From: Diphasiastrum complanatum
Lineage: Eukaryota > Streptophyta > Lycopodiopsida > Lycopodiales > Lycopodiaceae
NCBI GenBank assembly: GCA_029204225.1
Contig: CM055098.1
Location: 51,529,312 to 51,593,311 of the forward strand
Direction of reading: 5' to 3'
DNA: 64,000 nucleotides
Shown: in pieces, positions 1 to 13,372 of the stretch
How positions within the stretch are numbered: the first letter of the stretch is position 1
Layout: each line of letters begins with the position of its first letter
Position numbers and translations under genes: made by a program
The notes under the pieces: generated by a model
Databases searched by the model: none
What the model was told of the DNA's origin: nothing
The model's input: only the letters and a program-made list of their open reading frames with translations

Positions 1-3000
1 CAAAGGATCTTTCATCACCTTTATTAGGATCTTTTACAATTTGCTCCATTGGAGTATCTATGCTCTTAGAATTTTCCATATGGAATTTTTTCAACATAGA
101 GTGAGCATATCTAGATTGGCATATAAAGACATGATTTTCATAAAAATCAATTTCTAGGCCTAGGATGTAATGTATCTCTCCTAGATCTTGCATTTTAAAC
201 TCACATCCAAGTGCTAGCTTGGTTTCATCAACTAGCTTGATACAACTTCCACAAAGAATAATGTCATCAACATAAATTAGAAGAATGACAATATTGCTAT
301 CAACAAACTTTAGATACATGGAAGGATCATAGTCACTAAGAGTAAATCCTAGTGAGATAAGGAAAGAGTTAAGTCTTGAATACCATGATCTTGGTGCTTG
401 CTTGAGTCCATAAAGACTTTTGAAGAGCAAGCACACTTTGGACTCATCCTTGATGAATCCTTGAGGTTGTTCCATATAGATCTCCTCCTCAAGATAACCA
501 TTTAGAAAAGCATTGGATACATCTAATTGGAACACCTTCCACTTGAAAAAACAAGCAAGAGAAATAAGAATTCTTATTGTCACCATCTTTGCAACGGGTG
601 CAAAGGTCGCCTCATAATCAAGACTATGGATTTGAGCAAATCCTTTGGCACATAATCTTGCTTTATGCTTGTTGATGGTGCCATCATGATTGAACTTGAT
701 CCGAAATACCCACTTGCAACCAATCACATGCTTGTTGGAAGGAGGATCCACAAGCTCCCAAGTATTGTTGGTGATCAATGCATCATACTCTTTCTTCATG
801 GCATCATACCACTCCTTGGTATTGAGTGCCTCTTGTACATTCTTTGGCTCTTCATGAGAGACATAAAAAACATAATTAGTGGAATCAAGATCCACTTGTT
901 TGCCTTTGTCAACATATGAGAGCCTCTTAGGCTCGGATCTATCTCTCATGGATCTTCTTGGTGAAAAAATCCGAGAGAGTCTTCTTCAAATCTCAACCCC
1001 ATCACATCATGATTGTCTTCAAAATCAATAATTGATGATGCATCCATAGATTTCTTGATCTCGGCCTCTTCAAATGATGAGTGTTGATCTTCATGAAAGA
1101 CAACATCTCTACTTTCAATAACTTGAGAAGTAGAGAGTATAAAGACTCTATAGGCCTTCTTGGTGGATGAGTATCCAACCATGATCCCTTTGCATGCACT
1201 AGGATCTTCCTTCTTCCTTGTTTCCAAGGGAATATGGACAAAGCATAAGCATCCAAAAACTCTAAGGTGATCAACCTTAGGCTTCTTCAAAAATAAGATT
1301 TCATATGGTGAGTTTCCTCCAAGAGCTATATGTGGGAGCCTATTGCAAAGATAATTTGCACAATTAATGGCTTCTCCCCAAAAATCTTTGGGCAAAGATG
1401 CCTCAATTCTCATAGATTTTGCACATTCACATAGAGATCTATTCTTTCTCTCGGCCACTCCATTTTGAGATGGAGAGTAGGCACAAGAAAACTCTCTTTT
1501 AATGGCTTCAAGCTCACAAAAGTCTTGAAATTTATTGGAGATATATCACCATCTCCATCACTTCTAAGAGCTTTAATCTTGAATGAGAATTGCTTCTCTA
1601 CATAAGCTTTGAAAATAAGGAAATGATCAAACACCATAGATTTTGAAGCAAGAAGATATATCCAAGTGAATCTTGTGTAATCATCAATGAAAGTAACAAA
1701 ACAAGTGGCTCCTCCCTTGCTTGTAGTTGATGAGAAATGCACATCTGAGTGGATTAACTCCAAAGGATGCTTGCTTTTGATAGAAGATCTTGTAAATGGC
1801 TTTTTGTGAGATTTAGCAATAGCACAAGCCTCACAAGGCTTGATCTTCTTGGAGAATGACTTTGGCAAGCCAATATCTTTGGATTCTTTGATCATAGAGA
1901 GCATGGATTTGTAGTTGGGATGTCCCAACCTCCTATGCCATAATTCCTCCATAGAGAGCTTGTTCACAAGAGAAACATTACAAGCATTCACATACTCATT
2001 TGGATCTAGTTTATAGATGCCACCAAATCTAGATCCTAATGCAAGTATCTCAGCATTCTTCTTGATAGTGCAAGTATCAACATTGAATTTTACATCAAGG
2101 CCATTATCAAGCAATTGGCCAACACTAATAAGATTCTTGGTAAGCTTAGGTACATAAAGAACTCTAGAGAGAGAAAGAACTTTAGAGGATGCAAGCTTCA
2201 AGGGAATGTTCCCTATGCGTTCAATAGGACATTCAAAATCATTTGCAGTGTATATTGATTTCTTCACTCCATCATAAGGTGCAATAGAAGAGAAAGAGTC
2301 CTTGGAGCTACACATATGTGAAGAGGCTCCACTATCAATATACCATAGGCCGTCCTTCTTGAAAGGAGTAGATGAGAAACTAGAGACCATAAGAGATCCC
2401 TCTCCATCACTTGCAATAGTGTCTTCCTTCTCATTGGTAATATTGGCTTGCTTGAGTTGATTTTTCTTTTTGAAGCAATTGGTGGCATAATGACCTTTCT
2501 TGCCACAATAAAAGCACTTGATCTTCTTCTTCTTCTTGAGCTTGGATGATGAAGCATTAGAGGAATCATCTTCCTCCTCATCTTTGTCTTTGGATTTGAC
2601 TTTGTCCTTGCTTGAGGATTGTTGATATTGGTTCTTGCTCCTCTCTTTGTGCTTATCCTTTGCAAAAAGAGCTTTGCCATCATTATGAGTGAGAGAAAGC
2701 TTGTCCATCCTCAAGAGCTTATACTCTTGTCTTGATTCTTCTGAAATTAGCACACTTTGGAGAGCCTCCAAACTTGGTAGTGCCTCCTTAATGGCATAGG
2801 ATTGGACAAGATTATCAAATTCACTTCTCAAGCCATTGAGAATGACTTGAACTAGCTCATTTTGATTGATGGAATCACCAATACAAGCAAGCTCTCTATG
2901 AATATCTTTTACTCTCAAAACATAACTAGATGCACTCTCATCACTCTTTTGGCTACTTTGAAAGATTTGATTCCTAAGAGTGAGAAGCCTAGAGGTATTC

Positions 3001-3350
3001 TTAGCCTCATAGATAGCCTTGAGACAATCCCAAGCTTCTTTGGCTGTTGTACAAGTACCTATCTCCCTCAATATCTCATTAGAGACATTCATCTTAATGT
3101 AGTGGAGAGCCATCCTAGCTCTCTTTTTGTATTTTTGAACCTCTTGAAGAACTTGTGGTTCTTCTTCAAGGCCAAGAACTATGTCCATCACGTCTTGAAG
3201 GATCAAGATGGACTCCATCCTCATTTTCCAAATTGAATAATTTGAAGTGGTCAATCTTTCACTTGGTTCCAACAAGGATGCACCCATTGAAGACATTTGA
3301 AGTGAAGAAAACTCAGATGATGAACAATAAATGTTGTTACACACTTTCAA
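1..3350 (-). pseudogene. copia gag-pol polyprotein, two frameshifts, 3' end outside window
   Basis: The polyprotein copies and integrates the element. The first open segment (3350 to 1410, 646 codons) holds a retrotransposon gag domain, a Lys-rich stretch, a CCHC knuckle (CFYCGKKGHYATNC, about residues 278-291), a retropepsin motif DSGAS near residue 337, a GAG-pre-integrase motif (WHRRLGHPNY) and the integrase core (HPLELIHSDV, FIDDYTR). Reading then moves to another frame at the T-run around 1517-1520, continues to 946 through the end of the core and the region after it, and shifts again at the T-run around 964-969. From there RT runs to base 1 with WVFRIK, ARLCAKGF, QLDVSNAFLNG, LYGLKQAPR and the catalytic YVDD (near 262-283). 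I saw no in-frame stop in the RT part. The true start may be a Met about 20 codons inside the long frame. Confidence 0.93.
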
Positions 3351-4037
3351 TAGGATCCAATAATTGAGTACTATCTCCTCCTATGAAAGATCTTACAACA
3401 ATTTGTGAATTGATTCTCACTAGCTACACAAATATCTCTAAAACAAGATCTATTTCACATCAAATGATGGAGTATAGGCAAAGTTAGGATCCAACACTCT
3501 TAGCACGTGTGAAATACACTAAGAAACCAAATTTGACTCAAATACAATGATATTGCATGAAACAAAATGGCTAAGATCTCAAAATAGTGCCTAGATCACA
3601 TATAGATGAGATTGGCAAGCATACAACTGTGATTTTGGATCAACCAAGCAATCTCTTGACCAAACCAAATGTGTCCACCCAGGTCTAGGTGCCCTACCTA
3701 ACCCTCTTCAAAAGCTTGTAACTTTCGATTGGCTCAACCAAATGGAATGAAATGATTGCAACAAAAACTAGACAAAAATAGCTTCAAAACAAGCTATCAA
3801 GCAAGATAAATGGATCAAACATGAGAGAGAACTTCCAAACTGAAATTGGATGTTCCTCACACGTGTCTGAGCACCTGATTCCGTACAGTACCAGGTCAGA
3901 CCCAATCAATGTCCTTTTGATCTCTTTTGATCCAAGATTGAACAAGATAGCTAGGAAAATGGGCCTTGACAATTTCTAGCTCAAGATTGATGAAAATTTT
4001 TCACTTAGATGGATCAAAATGCATGGTAACCTTAGGT
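3351..4037 (-). other. copia untranslated leader
   Basis: This is the stretch between primer site and gag. It has no long ORF on the element strand. Two ACACGTGT-type motifs (near 3503 and 3858) are seen. A recognisably related leader lies at 47042-47468, sharing the phrases around the G-box-like motif and a CCTACCT-containing segment. I see no other function. Confidence 0.6.
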
Positions 4038-4051
4038 AGGCTCTGATACCA
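4038..4051 (-). other. primer binding site (initiator Met-tRNA)
   Basis: The minus strand reads TGGTATCAGAGCCT directly after the LTR end. This is the usual plant copia complement to the 3' end of initiator methionine tRNA, which primes minus-strand cDNA. It fixes both the LTR boundary and the direction of the element. Confidence 0.92.
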
Positions 4052-4711
4052 TGTTGATTTTCACACGTGTGGACTGTCCACTGCATGTACTTGTGATCTC
4101 CTAAGGTGTGTAGATGCACCAAGATCAAGACTAGATTGAGATTCAAGATCAATCTTGAATCCTATGGCAAAAACACACTACTACATGCATTCAATCACTT
4201 CCAACTCTCACTCACACGTGTGGGAAGTATTCAAAAAATAATCTAAGTAAAAACAAGCTGCTCTCCTCGGGTAGAGAGAGAAAATGCATCAAGAGCTCTC
4301 GAGTAGAGAGAGAAAGCTAGAAATCCAAAAACTCACAAAATCCATGAAATCACCAAATCAATTGATTTCAAAATGAGGAGTACAATGATACTAGTAGGTC
4401 CACGAGCTACCACTATGCTTAACTATGATTGGACCACATTTTGTCACCTCTTGATCCTATTGGATCATTGATCTATGCACCTCTTAATTCTATTGGACTA
4501 TATTCAAGCACACCTCAATTTCCTATTGGACCTCACAAGGTTCCACGTCTATATCCTATTGGACCTCTTGGAATTCATCAAACAAAAACTTTACACTTGT
4601 CTACACTCTAATTAGCAAGTGTTTAGCCTCTTACTCTATTTTGGCTCAATAGTGGCATTACAAGTGGAAATGCATAATTTGCCATCTATGCCAAATTTAT
4701 TCCTATCAACA
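4052..4711 (-). repeat. copia 5' LTR, 660 bp
   Basis: The LTR is bounded by TGTTGAT at 4052 and ATCAACA at 4711, a 7-base terminal inverted repeat of the TG...CA type, and abuts the primer site. It holds the promoter and start of the genomic RNA. Two ACACGTGT motifs (near 4064 and 4212) and a regular array of five CCAAT boxes (4428-4562) lie inside it. I could not place a TATA box. The partner LTR is outside the window. Confidence 0.88.
4428..4562 (-). promoter_or_regulatory. five CCAAT boxes with about 33-bp spacing in LTR U3
   Basis: ATTGG on the plus strand (CCAAT in the direction of element transcription) starts at 4428, 4459, 4492, 4525 and 4558, spacings 31, 33, 33 and 33. The last four sit in a degenerate tandem unit with the core CTATTGGA. 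CCAAT is the NF-Y binding core. Position upstream of the leader fits a promoter-proximal enhancer. A role in expression is inferred. Confidence 0.6.
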
Positions 4712-4827
4712 TCCTACACCTAGATGCTTGATGTAAAAAACATAAGACCCCTATATCTAACATAGATAATCTTTTTCAATTCTTCACAATGGTATCAACT
4801 CATTATCTACTAGTTGTCTAGTTTTTA

Positions 4828-5141
4828 TTATAATCCATTGAAGGGGCTCGCTTTAAAAGAGCTTAGACTTGAACTTACATGATTCACCATGTAATGCTGC
4901 TTTTCCTTGCGAACCACTATCCGAAAATCAAACTCCAACAACAGAAGTAACCAACGAGTGATTCTCTCTGTGTTGCAAGTTTTATTAACAAGATATAGCA
5001 AGGGTTGATGGTCCATATAAAAGACAAAATGTGTGGCCATCAAATAATGTCAGAACTTTTTAACCGCATAAATCATTGCCAGTGCCTCCCGCTCTTTTGT
5101 CGAATAATTTATCTCTAAATCACAGCATGCGCATGAATTTT
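4828..5141 (-). pseudogene. Ty3/gypsy RNase H fragment
   Basis: The minus-strand reading STKEREALAMIYAVKKF, then a stop, then FYMDHQPLLYLVNK and RITRWLLLLLEFDF is the gypsy RNase H domain (TDH.aL.YL, RW...L.eFdF). The Asp of the DH motif is kept. One in-frame TGA separates the first block from the Met-initiated 71-codon part. The same family recurs at 50.6-50.8 and 55.2-55.4 kb, so this is a fragment of a common local gypsy family. Confidence 0.85.
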
Positions 5142-5219
5142 CAAAATAGTCTATCTAGTTGTAGTTGTACTTGAGTTTGAGCTAAGTGTGGCATAAGCTA
5201 CCTCTACTTGTAAGTGGGT

Positions 5220-5343
5220 GCTAATTAGTTGTGTTGCAAATGCATACAGGAAATGCACTACTCGCTTTGAAGCAGAGCTTGGCTAATCAATTGTGTTGCA
5301 AATGTATACAGGAAATGCACTACTCGCTTTGAAGCAGAGCTTG
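5220..5343. repeat. tandem duplication, two 62-bp units
   Basis: The unit beginning GCTAATTAGTTGTGTTGC at 5220 is repeated at 5282 with only a few substitutions. It lies between the gypsy RNase H scrap and the GA array and has no coding content I recognise. Confidence 0.85.
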
Positions 5344-5566
5344 GTGGATTACACTAATGCTTTAAATTCTTGGGAATATAATCTTGCAAATCCATGCCTT
5401 TGGTCTTTTGTTGAGTGTGACAATCAGCATGTCACGCAAGTGTAAATGTCCCAAACTTATGTCTTCTCATGTACTTTAAGAACTTTCACATTCATAGAAG
5501 TATGAGTTGTTTATGATATTCTAAACCATCATCATTAAACTCTCTAATTCAAGTGAAAGAATCAAA

Positions 5567-7770
<2,204 letters not shown>

Positions 7771-7773
7771 CTA

Positions 7774-8350
7774 CTAGTCTTCCACCATGGTGACGTATCG
7801 TGATGACATGAAGGCCGCTCTGTAGTATAGCCGCGCCATCATCTCATGGTCTTCCTCTGACTGGAGGGCTACGTTGGGATTGATCTTGATCGGATCCAAA
7901 CCACGATCCCAGAAACATTCTTGCTGCATTAAAAGGCCATAGATCGGCAATATTCGACACTTTCTTGCACGCATAGATCGGCACTTGTCTTGTATTTGTG
8001 CCTGAAATCTAGCAACTGTAGCCTCAGGTCATCCGTGGAGATTCTCTCTGAAATTCCCGGAATCACTGGCCAGTTCACCAACTCGACCCATGGCTTTTCT
8101 GCCCGCATGGATTTCTGCATTTGAGCGGCATGTAGAATGGATCTATTCGCTTCCATGCCGGTGCCTTCAAGTACTCTTGGAGCCGCCGGCTATCCTTTAG
8201 GATCTTGTTTCGCCATTCAGGTTGCAGTTGTAATGCCACAATGATCTCAACCTTGATGGAGTATTGGCTTTGATCTATCTCCTCTTTGTCTCCCCTCATG
8301 TTGGGAGGGTATTTCCTTTCAAATATCTCTGACTCTTTTGTATCAGCCAT
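7774..8350 (-). pseudogene. unrecognised broken ORF cluster
   Basis: Three overlapping minus-strand frames (8350-8075, 8156-7929, 7974-7774) appear to be one reading interrupted by frameshifts. The first contains QPEWRNKILKDSRRLQEYL and AWKRIDPFYMPLK, the second PWVELVNWPVIPGISERIS and LQLLDFRHKYK. Local GC is higher than in the flanks and the residue mix looks like real protein. I do not recognise the family. It lies just downstream, in the same sense, of the gypsy integrase scrap, so it may be an extra domain or ORF of that element or a captured host piece. Confidence 0.4.
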
Positions 8351-8639
8351 CTTGCTCCTAGGCCTAGTAGGAGAAGTTGCCCTACGTGGTTGTGGTGGCC
8401 TTGCCAGCTAATCATCCAAGGCCTTTGTGCCCGTATCTTTTTCCTTGGCTCGCTCGTTGATGGCTCAACTGCACCCATGTCTTGCTTGGGCGAGAGTCTT
8501 CTTGTTTCTGGTGGATCTGCCAGGAAGTCGTCATCGCCACCAATGTCGTTGTTAACTTCTGAGAGGTTAGGGAGCTCTTAACATTTCACAAGCAACAAAA
8601 CCATGTTGACACTATTCAAATCACACGGAATCAAGGGAT

Positions 8640-8930
8640 TCATCCATCAGAATCTTGATAGTGTTGTTCAAGAAATATGTTCCATGATCACTTATTATCT
8701 CGATTGGGCAGCCAAAGTGAGTGATGATATTTTCATATAAGAATTTGGTAGTCGATCTTCCCTTAATGGCTTAGCTTTGATCCATTTGGTCATATAGTCA
8801 CTAGCCACAAGGATGTACCTTGCTTGTGACCCATGCGTCGCCGGATGTATTGGACCTATAAAGTCCAAAACCCAATTTTCAAACGGAGCCCTTGCTAGGA
8901 CTGGATGCAACACTCAAAATTTGCTTTCCT
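8640..8930 (-). pseudogene. gypsy integrase core fragment
   Basis: The minus strand reads PVLARAPFENWVLDFIGPIHP, then ARYILVASDYMTKWIKAKPLR, the start of the gypsy integrase core with the first two catalytic-region blocks. After a frameshift, GCPIEIISDHGTYF (the second Asp block) appears near 8660-8700. The third catalytic Glu was not found. It belongs with the RT fragment at 9.2-10.1 kb, which lies upstream in the same sense. Confidence 0.85.
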
Positions 8931-9172
8931 TGGTCGTTGTGCTCATTAACATACATCACATCTTTGGATAAATGTCTACCTGGAAAATCATATAGAATAG
9001 TCCTTTTTATATTCTCTAGGTTGAGTTAACATAGCACCCACGACATACTTTGAGACATCTGTATGCACTTGAAACTCGATTTGCCAATTAGGAGGCCTTA
9101 GGATAGGTGCTGAGATCAACGCATCCTTCAGTTTCTAAAATGCATCCAAGGCTTCTTTTTTTCAATAAGGTA

Positions 9173-10130
9173 TCATTGTAAGTTTATAAATTGGCCTTGC
9201 TGAATCCATGAAAGATAATATAAAAATCTGATAATAATTTGCATGACCCACGAATATATACACCTCCCAGATGGTGCCAGGTGGTGGTAGATCCATGATA
9301 ATCCATATTTTGGATAAATCGGTTGCAATGCCATGCCGAGATATGACATGGCTGATATTTTTCTAGGTATAAGGCTATCTGGTACTTGCGACACTGTATT
9401 AAGACCTCTAGTTGCGTCAGGTGTTCATCGTCCTTCCCATGAACACCTAGATCGTCCAAGAAGATTTTCAAAAATTTCCAGAGATAGTCCTTGATTGCAG
9501 TTTGCATCATTTGTCAAAAAGAGCTTGGTGTATTACACAATCCAAACAACATCACCTTATAGGCATACGTTCCCAATTTGGCATTTTGTGTTGATCTTCC
9601 GGCGTTATTTTTTCTTGATTATAGTGGCTGAATCCATCAAAAAAATTGTATGCTTCTAATTTTGTCGACCAATCTAGCACACTTTCTGTAAAAGGAAGGA
9701 AAAATGATGTTTGCAAGTAACAACATTCGTAGGTTTTAGATCCACATAGATTCTCATTTTTCCATTCTTTTTCGACATGATGACAATATGCTCAATCTCA
9801 TAGATGAAGTCCACATTGAGAAGCTTTGGCAATTCCTTCTTAATCAATTCAGGATAGTTTGGATTTTGAATTGCATCAATAATATTGCCTCACTTTTGGT
9901 ACGGCTCCTTCCACCAAGGATATTGTTGAATAATCAGGTTGTCTTTCAAATCCTTATAAGACCACACAAAACAATACTTGTAGCATGGTAATAGTTCCCT
10001 TAGTTTTGAATATTGCTCCCGTGAGATTTGGGCGCCCCAATGGCCTCTAGTTCTAGCCCAGATTTGCTGAAGGACATCTAGTCGGTTCAAATCTGCTCAT
10101 TTTTATGACAATATCAAAGGCATTAGGTTT
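9173..10130 (-). pseudogene. gypsy reverse transcriptase fragment
   Basis: Reading down the minus strand, 10090-9890 has CFVWSYKDL, the segment just before gypsy RT. 9510-9184 has KFLKIFLDDLGVHGKDDEHL and QCRKYQIALYLEKYQ, the catalytic FLDD block and the block after it. Two further frames cover the IATDLSKI, DLPPP and GHANYY blocks typical of the RT/RNase H junction. Frameshifts and stops break it at least four times. The same family, better preserved, is at 50.95-51.4 and 55.6-56.2 kb. Confidence 0.85.
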
Positions 10131-10255
10131 ATCAAAGGAGGGATTTTTATGCAAAGAGGCAAGCTTGCAGGCTTGAACTTCAACATTATTAAGAGTAATC
10201 CAAAGTTCAATGGAAATAGGTGCCAAAAAATTCACAGTGGGAAGGCTCCAAAGAC
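10131..10255. other. junction sequence
   Basis: Short stretch between the gypsy relic and the copia fragment. No feature recognised. Confidence 0.4.
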
Positions 10256-11765
10256 GATTTCAAATCTGTCTATTATGTTCAAGGAGATCAAGCCAAGAGT
10301 GACTTGTTCTATGGAAAAATCACATGTGGATCTATATTTGATGTCTTCTACCAAGACAAAACATCCTTTGGAGTTGGAACACTCGGATGTTCACCTTTTT
10401 TCATCTATAAGCAAGAGAGATGCCTCTTGCTTTTCTAATATTAATGATGGTTTCACAAGTAACCAATGGCTATGTCTTGTTTCTTCAAGTTTTATGGTGC
10501 ATGTGTATTTTCTATTATGCAAAGCTTTTTGGAGTTATGGAGCTATTGAAAGGAGTGCATTATATGGAGTCTTGTTCAATTATAAACCTAAGGATGTGTA
10601 CCTTAGTGTTCTTGAAGATTATTGCTTTGCATGTGTTTTCTTGGAAGCAAGGAAGCAAGGACATTGAAGTCTATGGATCATGGTTGGATGCTTATCCACC
10701 AAGGAATGCTACATAGCCTTTATACTCTATATCTTGAAGGTGTTTGAGCATGGAGAAGTTATTGATTATGAAGATCTTTTTTCAATCTTGGACGGGGCCG
10801 AGAGCACAATGTCTCTAATTGCATCAAAAGTTCATTCTATGGAGAAAAACCAACTTATGATGGGGGTCGAGGTTTGAGGAGGAGTATCCTCAACATGCAT
10901 ATCTTCATTGTACAAGGCCGAGTCCTTGTGGTTCTTATTTCATGGAAAAGAAAGGATAAGTGAAGGTGGTATTCATTCTATTGTACTCACCTATGATTCT
11001 CTTTCTTTGGTTGATGTTGTATCTTGCTTAGTTGAGATTTGCTTATCCCAAAGATTAAGTAAGACCATTCTAGTTTTGAATGTTGTCTTTAGTTTGGAAT
11101 TAATTCTAGTCATTGGTGACTTTGATATGTTTTCAAAACGTCAAGAAAGCAAGATATTGTATCATCATTTGTGTCCTCTTACATTGAGTAAGAGCAAGAA
11201 TGAGTTTGTACTCATAGTTTGAAAAAATGAGTTTTTTCATGTTTTGAGGCATATTGTGGACTTCTTTTGAGAGTAAGTGAAACATCCAATGAGGACACTT
11301 ACATCCTTAAGAAAGTATTTGGCCTCAATGAGATCAAGTTAGAGTATGGTTTCAAGATTAGATCCATTTTGGATAGAGTTCATAGTGTTTGGACTAATAA
11401 AGCTAATGTACTTAATCTTGAATATTTCTCATGGTATAATCTTGATCTATATGATCTTTGTGATCATGATGAAGCATGGAGGCCTCGGATTTTTCAGATT
11501 CTTATGCAGCCATCTTCATGCACGTGGACTTCTCAAATCCGAGATCAGTATCAAGCATGGAGGAAGCATATCGACATAGTAACAGATTGGTGGAATATTT
11601 TTCAAAGGCATTTGGAAAAGATTTCTATCAAAGAGGTCTTATCATGGATTTGGTAAGCGTGCTGTTATGATGGATTCTCTGATCATCTTCACTTCAAATA
11701 CAAAACAAAGAATCCACACGCAAAGGATCTTCATCAACACTAGATAGATATATTTTAAGGAGGAG
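10256..11765 (+). pseudogene. truncated copia polyprotein remnant
   Basis: From 10256 the plus strand reads an integrase start (MFKEIKPRVTCSMEKSHVD, STKTKHPLELEHSDVH), closely related to the integrase of the element at 1-4711. A frame at 10680-10877 matches the region between integrase and RT. The RT core is missing; 10908-11656 holds only degraded frames and a possible RNase H tail near 11470-11670. The end AAGGAGGAG at 11759-11765 acts as a polypurine tract next to the LTR. The 5' half is absent. The same truncated copy exists inverted at 56.4-58.7 kb, so truncation preceded duplication. Confidence 0.82.
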
Positions 11766-12547
11766 TGTGAAGAATTGTAAAATATATCTATCTTGCATAT
11801 GTTGATTTTGGGGGTACTACCCATGTAAATGGAGTGTACATATTCCACGTGTGTGAATTGAGCACATATCCTTGTAGAATAGGACGAGTTTGAGCTAGGT
11901 AGATCAAGTTCCATTGACATGCATAAAGTCTAGTTGATCTAGTATGACATGCAACAATGTTCACAATGTCTAGATTGACATGCGTGTAGATTTACACATA
12001 GAAATGGTCTAAAATGACCTTGTAGGAACTCGAGCCATCATAAATGCATTGTGTCCTAATTTTCCGTTGTGACATGCAAGGCATGCAAATATAGTAATGG
12101 ACACATGCGAGTAGTTTTGTACATATCTAGTTGAGAAATTGACATTTGGAAAAAGTAGGTAGAAGTTGCGTTTCCTTGATAACCGAATGTCAGATGTCAC
12201 GCTCGTTCCTGAACTGTACAAACAAAATTGACAATGATAGCAGCCGCCCACAATCTCTAGCAGATAGCATAATGGCTCCACGCTTTTCATCTACACAAAT
12301 GTAGAATTGTATATAGATCATTGTAATCTATAATCCATGTCATCCAACAAGACAGACATTGTAGATGCTTTCATGCATTGATTCTATCTTTAGATGGATT
12401 GTCAGTAATAAGCTCATAGCTTTTACAGTTTGTAGTTAGCTTTGTGAGCATGCGGTTTCGCCTACAATTGTCTTGTGCTCACCTGCGTCACTGACTTGTA
12501 TTTTGTTACATTCAATCTGAATAAATTACTATCTGATTTTGCATTCA
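11766..12547 (+). repeat. copia 3' LTR, 782 bp
   Basis: It begins TGTGAAGAATTG directly after a purine tract and ends GCATTCA, where similarity with the inverted twin (56418-57199) stops apart from four following bases. Both LTRs measure 782 bp by this boundary. A diverged relative is seen around 34.0-34.6 kb. Confidence 0.78.
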
Positions 12548-12848
12548 GGTTCTCATCTGATATCTTCGATCCTGGTCACCATCCTGCTAGACAAGCCGAA
12601 CTCCAAAGCATCACCTGCTCCACCTAGCTCCTAGCATCTGCTCGCTCTCCCTGGCTATGTGCCACCCGACACCATGCCAATGCAAGCATATCCCTGAGTC
12701 GCCGCTAAGTGACTTCTTCTAGGCTTCCCCATGATCTCACCACACCATGGAAATTCCAACACCTGTGCCAAGCCTAGACTCCTGCAAATACAACCAAATG
12801 CGTGAAAGCTGTAGGTAGCTTCTCCACGCTCGTGATGGTAGACACAAC
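12548..12848. other. unassigned spacer
   Basis: This GC-richer stretch lies between the copia LTR and the CACTA end. No ORF, RNA or repeat was recognised. Confidence 0.4.
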
Positions 12849-12865
12849 AGCACCCGCCACAATTT

Positions 12866-13372
12866 TTGACGTGTTTTGCGACGTGAATCGCGAGTTTAAT
12901 GTTTTTTAATTCGTCGCGGACGTCGAAAAAACACGTCGCTATAAGGTCATCAGAATTCGACGACTTTAAAATATGTCATAGTCCGACAAGGACGACATGC
13001 CGGACACCACAAAACCAAATTCCGGTGACGTGAACAGGTGCTGACCTGGATGTCGCATTGCGACGTCTGACGTGGACGTCACAATGCGACATCCTACGTG
13101 GACGTCGGATTGCGACGTCCAAAGACGTCGCAAACTCTCTGACGTGACTGTCGCAGTGCGACGTGCTAAAATTCAGTCGGATTCCGACGTCTGTAAACAC
13201 AGAATGATTCCAAAATTTCACCGACAGATGTCCGACGCCCATCCGACGTATCTTGGATGTCGGAACCCGACGTCCCATAAAGTTGTCGTAATCCGGTGTC
13301 TGTTAACAAAATGATCAAAAAATATGTCCGACGTGTTAGGAAGTCGGATTCCGACATCCCAAATTAGGTAAA
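12866..13372. repeat. CACTA subterminal repeats (CGACGTC/GTCGGA motifs)
   Basis: Short motifs such as GACGTCG, TCGGATTCCGAC and CGACGT recur many times on both strands, with CpG density far above the surroundings. Subterminal repeats of this kind are the binding sites of the CACTA accessory protein. The inner part is repeated at 46850-47041, where the outer third is missing. Confidence 0.8.

Larger units (their letters stand above)
1..4711 (-). mobile_element. Ty1/copia LTR retrotransposon, cut by window edge
   Basis: On the minus strand the order is 5' LTR (4711 to 4052), primer binding site (4051 to 4038), a leader of about 690 bases, then gag, protease, integrase and reverse transcriptase reading down to base 1. 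This order (integrase before RT) defines copia. RNase H and the 3' LTR lie beyond the left edge, so the target-site duplication cannot be tested. The coding region is nearly continuous, which suggests a fairly young insertion. Fragments of related elements occur at 10.26-12.55, 47.04-47.51 and 56.4-58.74 kb. Confidence 0.93.

Noticed and set aside
4429-4611. 60-codon frame with repeated PIG motif in the copia LTR
   Set aside because: It is the translation of the 33-bp CCAAT repeat on the non-element strand.
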